From assembly GCA_049323615.1 (NCBI GenBank), contig JBMOPD010000011.1, forward strand, positions 1 through 64,000: a stretch of 64,000 nucleotides of DNA. The letters are read 5' to 3'. The notes below the pieces were generated by a model. The model made no database searches, was not told the origin of the DNA, and worked only from the letters and a program-made list of their open reading frames with translations. A program made the translations under genes and the position numbers. Source of the stretch: JBMOPD01 sp049323615. GTDB lineage: Bacteria; Bacillota; Desulfotomaculia; Desulfotomaculales; Desulfocucumaceae. The stretch's first letter is position 1, and each line of letters starts with the position of its first letter. Of this stretch, positions 60,437-64,000 are shown one piece after another.

Positions 60437-62089
60437 ATGAACAGTGACAAAATCAAAAAAGGGTTTGAGAAAACCGGTCAACTGGCGTTACTGCATGCCA
60501 CCGGCGTTACCAGGGGGGCCTTTAAAAAACCTTTTATCGGTATTGCCAGCAGTTTTACCGACCTGGTGCCCGGACACGCTGATATGCGCAGCCTTGAGAG
60601 ATATATCGAGAAGGGTATTCATTCGGGTGGCGGATACGCCTTTATTTTAGGCATACCGGCGGTTTGTGACGGTATTACCATGGGTCACACCGGAATGCAT
60701 TACTCGCTGCCTTCCCGCGAGTTAATTGCCGATTCCATTGAGTCGGTGGCGGTGGCACACGCGCTGGACGGGCTTGTTTTGCTGACAAATTGCGATAAGA
60801 TTACCCCCGGAATGGTTATGGCAGCGGCGAGGTTGGATATACCCGCCATTATAGTAACCGCAGGGCCGATGCTGGCAGGGCGGTACAAGGGTGAGAAACT
60901 AACCCTGGTCAAGAACGCCTTTGAAGCCGTTGGGGCTTATCGGGCCGGAAAGATAAACGACGAGGAGTTGGCGTGTTTCCAAATGGAGGCATGCCCAGGG
61001 GTCGGGTCGTGTCAGGGATTGTATACGGCCAATACGATGGCCTGTTTATGCGAGGCCATGGGGATTTCCCTGCCGGGCTGCGGCACATCCCTTGCAGTTT
61101 CGGCCAAGAAGAAGCGCATTGCATTTGAAAGCGGGGAAAAGATTGTTGAATTGGTAAAAAGAGGTTTATCGGCAAGAAAAATACTAACTAAAGCTGCCCT
61201 GGAAAATGCCATATATGTGGATATGGCTCTTGGCGGGTCAACCAATACGGTGCTGCACCTGCCGGCAATTGCCTACGAGGCTGGAATTGAACTGACCTAC
61301 GGTGATTTTATCGGTATCAATGCCAGGGCGCCTTATCTTAGCGCCATTCAGCCTTCCGGTGATTATACCATGGAGGATCTGGAATATGCCGGCGGTATAC
61401 CTGCCGTAATGAAAGTTATCAAGCCGCTGTTGCAGGATAATATTACCGTTTCTGGAATAACAGTACTGGAGTTGGCTGATGAGGGCTTAGTCAGCGACCA
61501 GAAGGTAATCAGGCCACTGGAAGATCCAATCAGCCCCGAAGGCGGCATTGCCATATTATTTGGCAACCTGGCGCCCGAGGGTGCGGTGGTTAAAGCATCG
61601 GCAATGAGTGAAAATATGCGAAAATTCAAAGGTAAGGCAAGGGTCTTTAATTCGGAAGAGGAGGCCATGAAAGAAATTTTGGATGGCGGTATCAAGCCTG
61701 GTGATTTTATTGTTATAAGATACGAAGGCCCCAAGGGAGGACCGGGTATGCGGGAAATGTTATCGCCAACCTCAGCCCTGGTCGGACTGGGCTTGCGGGA
61801 CGAGGTGGCCCTGCTTACAGACGGAAGATTTTCCGGCGGTACCCGCGGTAACTGCATTGGTCACGTGTCGCCGGAGGCTTACGACGGTGGTCCGATAGCA
61901 TTGGTCCGGGATGGCGATTTGATTGAATATGATCTGGAAAAAAGAACTCTGAACCTGCTGGTAGATGATCAGTCTCTGGATATTAGAAAGAAGGAGTGGA
62001 AGTGTCCCGGCCCCAAGATTAAAACGGGATACCTGTCCAAATACATCAAACTGGTTTCTTCAAGTAAAGAAGGGGCTGTCTGCAGGTAA
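60437..62089 (+). CDS. ilvD: IlvD/Edd-family dehydratase, probable dihydroxy-acid dehydratase
   Basis: 550 residues from ATG 60437 (GAGGAG 9 bases upstream; a longer frame starts at 60416). Fe-S cysteines lie in LTNCDKITPGM and CPGVGSCQGLYTANTMACL, with the C-terminal DGRFSGGTRG. It fits dihydroxy-acid dehydratase of valine/isoleucine synthesis, but it stands alone without other ilv genes. A sugar-acid dehydratase of the same family is possible. Confidence 0.85.
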   Translation: MNSDKIKKGFEKTGQLALLHATGVTRGAFKKPFIGIASSFTDLVPGHADMRSLERYIEKGIHSGGGYAFILGIPAVCDGITMGHTGMHYSLPSRELIADSIESVAVAHALDGLVLLTNCDKITPGMVMAAARLDIPAIIVTAGPMLAGRYKGEKLTLVKNAFEAVGAYRAGKINDEELACFQMEACPGVGSCQGLYTANTMACLCEAMGISLPGCGTSLAVSAKKKRIAFESGEKIVELVKRGLSARKILTKAALENAIYVDMALGGSTNTVLHLPAIAYEAGIELTYGDFIGINARAPYLSAIQPSGDYTMEDLEYAGGIPAVMKVIKPLLQDNITVSGITVLELADEGLVSDQKVIRPLEDPISPEGGIAILFGNLAPEGAVVKASAMSENMRKFKGKARVFNSEEEAMKEILDGGIKPGDFIVIRYEGPKGGPGMREMLSPTSALVGLGLRDEVALLTDGRFSGGTRGNCIGHVSPEAYDGGPIALVRDGDLIEYDLEKRTLNLLVDDQSLDIRKKEWKCPGPKIKTGYLSKYIKLVSSSKEGAVCR

Positions 62090-62160
62090 AAACGCCGAAC
62101 TATGTCAGATCGCGGCCTTAAATCGGGTGATATGGAGTAGAAATATGTTTTGGATTTGAT

Positions 62161-62346
62161 TCACTCCATCACGGGCAGAATGCTATCCTGTTCCACCCTT
62201 TTGCGGCGGGATAACATGGCCTGCAATAAAGGCTGCCATGCCTCGTACGAAGGGTTCGACATCAGCCTGCGCAGCTTGGCCGCATAATCATCGCCGAAGG
62301 GAATACCTGTGTTAAGGTTGCGCTTATAGGTTTGAACGTCCATCAA
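62161..62346 (-). CDS. Short hypothetical frame near the RAYT remnant
   Basis: 61 codons; the frame is open upstream through ..YIKRNFFTGLKPYLMDVQTYKRNLNTG to the REP half-element near 62400. No domain is recognised. It is probably the 3' part of a gene cut by the repeat, or chance. Confidence 0.25.
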   Translation of the reverse strand: MMDVQTYKRNLNTGIPFGDDYAAKLRRLMSNPSYEAWQPLLQAMLSRRKRVEQDSILPVME

Positions 62347-62398
62347 ATAGGGCTTCAGTCCAGTAAAAAAGTTGCGCTTGATGTACTCAAGGAAATAG

Positions 62399-62430
62399 TG
62401 GGGTCAGGCCCTTAACTTATTAACTTATTA
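62399..62430 (-). repeat. Half-copy of the GGGGTCAGGC REP element
   Basis: GGGGTCAGGCCC followed by a TTAACTTATTAACTTATTA tail. It matches the first arm of the hairpin at 58065-58146 and abuts the C-terminus of the RAYT remnant, the usual arrangement of such elements. Confidence 0.6.
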
Positions 62431-62890
62431 CTACTTCCCGTTAATATATTTGAAAACTGCCACCGGCGAAACCCCTATGTAACCTGCTATTTCCCTTAAT
62501 GAATACCCATGGGACAATGCTGCTTTTGCATAGAGCGTTTTTACCGGTGTTAGCTTTCTCATCCTCGATCCTCTTTTTATAATCTCAAATTCCTCCTGGC
62601 TTGCGCCGGTTTCTTTCAGTATTTCATCCAACGGCTTCCTGCTTTCGTTAGTTTTTTCGTTGGATTCAGGTCTTCTTTGACTTCTTTTTCTGCTGTTTTA
62701 ATTTCTTCAAGGCCGGGATCATCTTCCTGGTCCATTAGTTGGCAATATTTCTTGAAAGACTTATTTCTGTCCGCAGATAACATCCCCAGCAATAACCCTG
62801 TCTCTATAAAACCAGGCTCTGTCTTCCCGTAGTACAGGTCACTTGACCAGGGGTATTCACTTGCAGGCCCCCATTGTTCTATGCCGCTTC
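62431..62890 (-). pseudogene. Decayed REP-associated tyrosine transposase (RAYT)
   Basis: Minus strand, two frames. The 5' part (about 62885-62640) reads IEQWGPASEYPWSSDLYYGK, TEPGFIETGLLLGMLSADR and KKYCQLMDQEDD, typical of the middle of clostridial RAYT transposases. After a frameshift near 62650 the end reads LDEILKETGASQEEF, then RGSRMRKLTPVKTLY and a helix-turn-helix (GYSLREIAGYIGVSPVAVFKYI). The catalytic N-terminal half is lost, cut at the stop of the phosphatase gene. Non-functional. Confidence 0.8.
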
Positions 62891-63544
62891 TCAGGAAAGA
62901 ATCTCCAGCAAATCCACAGGCTTTTCTATAATAATCTTCGCCCCGTTTGTCTCAAGCTCTTCTGCCGTCCGGAACCCCCAGAGTACCCCCACCGGGTACA
63001 TTCCGGCGGCTTTGGCCGTTTTCATATCGGTGCCGGTGTCTCCCAGGTACAGAAATTCCTCAGGTGGTATGGAAAGTTGTCTGGCAATTTCCAGGGCACC
63101 TGCGGGATCAGGTTTTTGGGGAACAGAGGGCCTTGCTCCCAACACCGGCTCAAAAGGCCATCGGGGCAGTAGACCGGCTACCATTATTTTAGTGAAGTCG
63201 TCCGGTTTGTTTGACAGCACGGACAGTTTACTGCCCCGGGCAACAAGGGCATCCAGCAGTTCCGGCACGCCCTCATAGGGACGGGTATTATTTAGCCACC
63301 GCATCCCGTATTCCTTGCGCATGGCAGACACACAGCCGTAAACTGTTTCCGGGTCCTGGCGGCCTTCGGGAAGAACGCGTCGCGCAAGTGCCTCCACCCC
63401 GTCCCCTACGAAACTCTTGTAAGCCTCCACGGGATGTATCGGGAAATTGTAGTACCGCAACACCGAATTCATGGATTCAGCAATGTCCTGGATGGTATCC
63501 AGAAGGGTTCCGTCCAGGTCGAATATAACCGCTTTATATTTCAC
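62891..63544 (-). CDS. gph: HAD-family phosphoglycolate phosphatase-like
   Basis: 217 residues from GTG 63544 (GGGGGAGTGG about 10 bases upstream). Nucleophile motif IFDLDGTLLDTIQDIAESMN, then SVLSNKPDDFT, PQKPDPAGALEI and YLGDTGTDMKTAKAAGM. It dephosphorylates 2-phosphoglycolate or a similar small phosphate. The C-terminal end coincides with the break point of the RAYT remnant, so a few residues may have been altered. Confidence 0.88.
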   Translation of the reverse strand: MKYKAVIFDLDGTLLDTIQDIAESMNSVLRYYNFPIHPVEAYKSFVGDGVEALARRVLPEGRQDPETVYGCVSAMRKEYGMRWLNNTRPYEGVPELLDALVARGSKLSVLSNKPDDFTKIMVAGLLPRWPFEPVLGARPSVPQKPDPAGALEIARQLSIPPEEFLYLGDTGTDMKTAKAAGMYPVGVLWGFRTAEELETNGAKIIIEKPVDLLEILS

Positions 63545-63727
63545 GCCTTGTACCACTCCCCCGGTTAAAATGATTAGCCTGTGGCTCAAAAAACGCACAG
63601 AGGTACAATGAGGTCAGCCCGTAACTTTTAATCTTTTTTCAATCTTATCCCACTGTAATTGTACTGGAAGTTATATTCCTTTTTTTTCTTTTACAAGCGA
63701 TATATTCCTGCTGATACAAAAAATAAA

Positions 63728-63765
63728 ACCACCCTCCGGACACCGGAAGGGTGGTAACTAATTCC
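63728..63765 (-). terminator. Terminator of glmS
   Basis: Minus strand: ACCACCCTTCCGG / CCGGAGGGTGGT stem followed by TTTTATTTTTT. It lies about 137 bases after the glmS stop. The 63760-63890 stretch between them is CT-rich low-complexity sequence. Confidence 0.8.
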
Positions 63766-63891
63766 TTGTGCCCTCTCTGTGAGCCCTGTGCTCTCTGTGA
63801 CTTAACAGGACACAGCGGCGGGTGGCAAAAACACTTCTGTCTCCTGTATTCTGTCTCCTGTCTCCCGACCGGAGGTACAACCCCCAAGCCC

Positions 63892-64000
63892 CTACTCCAC
63901 CGTCACGCTCTTGGCCAGGTTGCGGGGCTGGTCGACGTTGCAGCCCCGGGCCACGGCCATCCTGTAAGCCAGCAGCTGCAGGGGCACCACGGTCAGCACC
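63892..64000 (-). CDS. glmS: Glutamine-fructose-6-phosphate aminotransferase, C-terminal end (partial)
   Basis: The last 35 residues, ending VDQPRNLAKSVTVE before TAG (63892-63894), with VPLQLLAYRMAVARGCN upstream. This is the strongly conserved end of GlmS, which makes glucosamine-6-phosphate for the cell wall. The rest is outside the window. Confidence 0.95.
   Translation of the reverse strand, partial: VLTVVPLQLLAYRMAVARGCNVDQPRNLAKSVTVE

Noticed and set aside
63645..63887. 80-codon minus-strand frame
   Set aside because: It runs through the glmS terminator hairpin and CT-rich low-complexity DNA. No start signal.
1..64000. CRISPR array, tRNA, rRNA, prophage
   Set aside because: No regularly spaced direct repeats, no cloverleaf-like tRNA ends and no phage structural or integrase gene were seen on reading. 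A dedicated tRNA scan was not possible here.

Overview
The window reads as chromosome of a GC-rich, anaerobic, spore-former-type Firmicute close to the Pelotomaculum/Desulfotomaculum group. This is inferred from the gene content and from strong GGAGG ribosome sites with many TTG and GTG starts. The content includes ADP-forming acyl-CoA synthetase, a 2-oxoacid:ferredoxin oxidoreductase end, a tungsten aldehyde:ferredoxin oxidoreductase, many small ferredoxins, sigma-54 regulators of catabolic operons, and SLH surface proteins. I saw no rRNA, tRNA, CRISPR array, prophage or intact insertion sequence.

Layout. 1-2.4 kb: end of an oxoacid:ferredoxin oxidoreductase gene and a two-gene ADP-forming acyl-CoA synthetase. 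2.6-5.6 kb: a CopZ-like Fe-S protein and a PocR-domain kinase/AraC-type regulator pair. 5.6-12.5 kb (minus strand): nickel-pincer nucleotide (NPN) cofactor genes larC1, larB, a separate larC2, and larE. They bracket an operon of two FMN split-barrel proteins, an unrecognised protein of about 590 residues, a ferredoxin and a small helical protein. No lactate racemase (larA) is present. 12.8-19.6 kb: PrpR-type sigma-54 activator, sigma-54 promoter, sulfonate/nitrate-type ABC transporter, AprA-like flavoprotein and ferredoxin. 19.8-20.7 kb: DMT exporter. 21.1-31.9 kb: sigma-54-controlled catabolic cluster (two M20 peptidases, NodB-fold deacetylase, enolase-superfamily epimerase, M28-like hydrolase, MFS importer, SDR), probably for an unusual peptide or N-acyl amino acid. 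32.4-41.8 kb: GntR regulator, AtuA-like protein plus DUF4387 protein, and a complete dipeptide-type ABC transporter whose binding protein is circularly permuted, then a PuuD-like hydrolase. 42.3-53.1 kb (minus strand): CaiB CoA-transferase, acyl-CoA dehydrogenase, two-subunit CoA-transferase, YcaO protein, a cytoplasmic reductive-dehalogenase-like Fe-S protein, tungsten AOR, IclR regulator and HpcH/HpaI aldolase. 53.2-64 kb: TlpA/CcdA thiol system, YghO-like protein, subtilase, SLH protein, IlvD-family dehydratase, decayed REP-associated transposase, phosphoglycolate phosphatase and the 3' end of glmS.

Best candidates for something undescribed are: (1) the Lar-bracketed operon, which may encode a new NPN-dependent enzyme; (2) the circularly permuted oligopeptide-binding protein; (3) the YcaO + RdhA-like + AOR + acyl-CoA cluster. 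Several REP-like hairpin families, a RAYT remnant and a duplicated 3' fragment of the SLH gene record past rearrangement.
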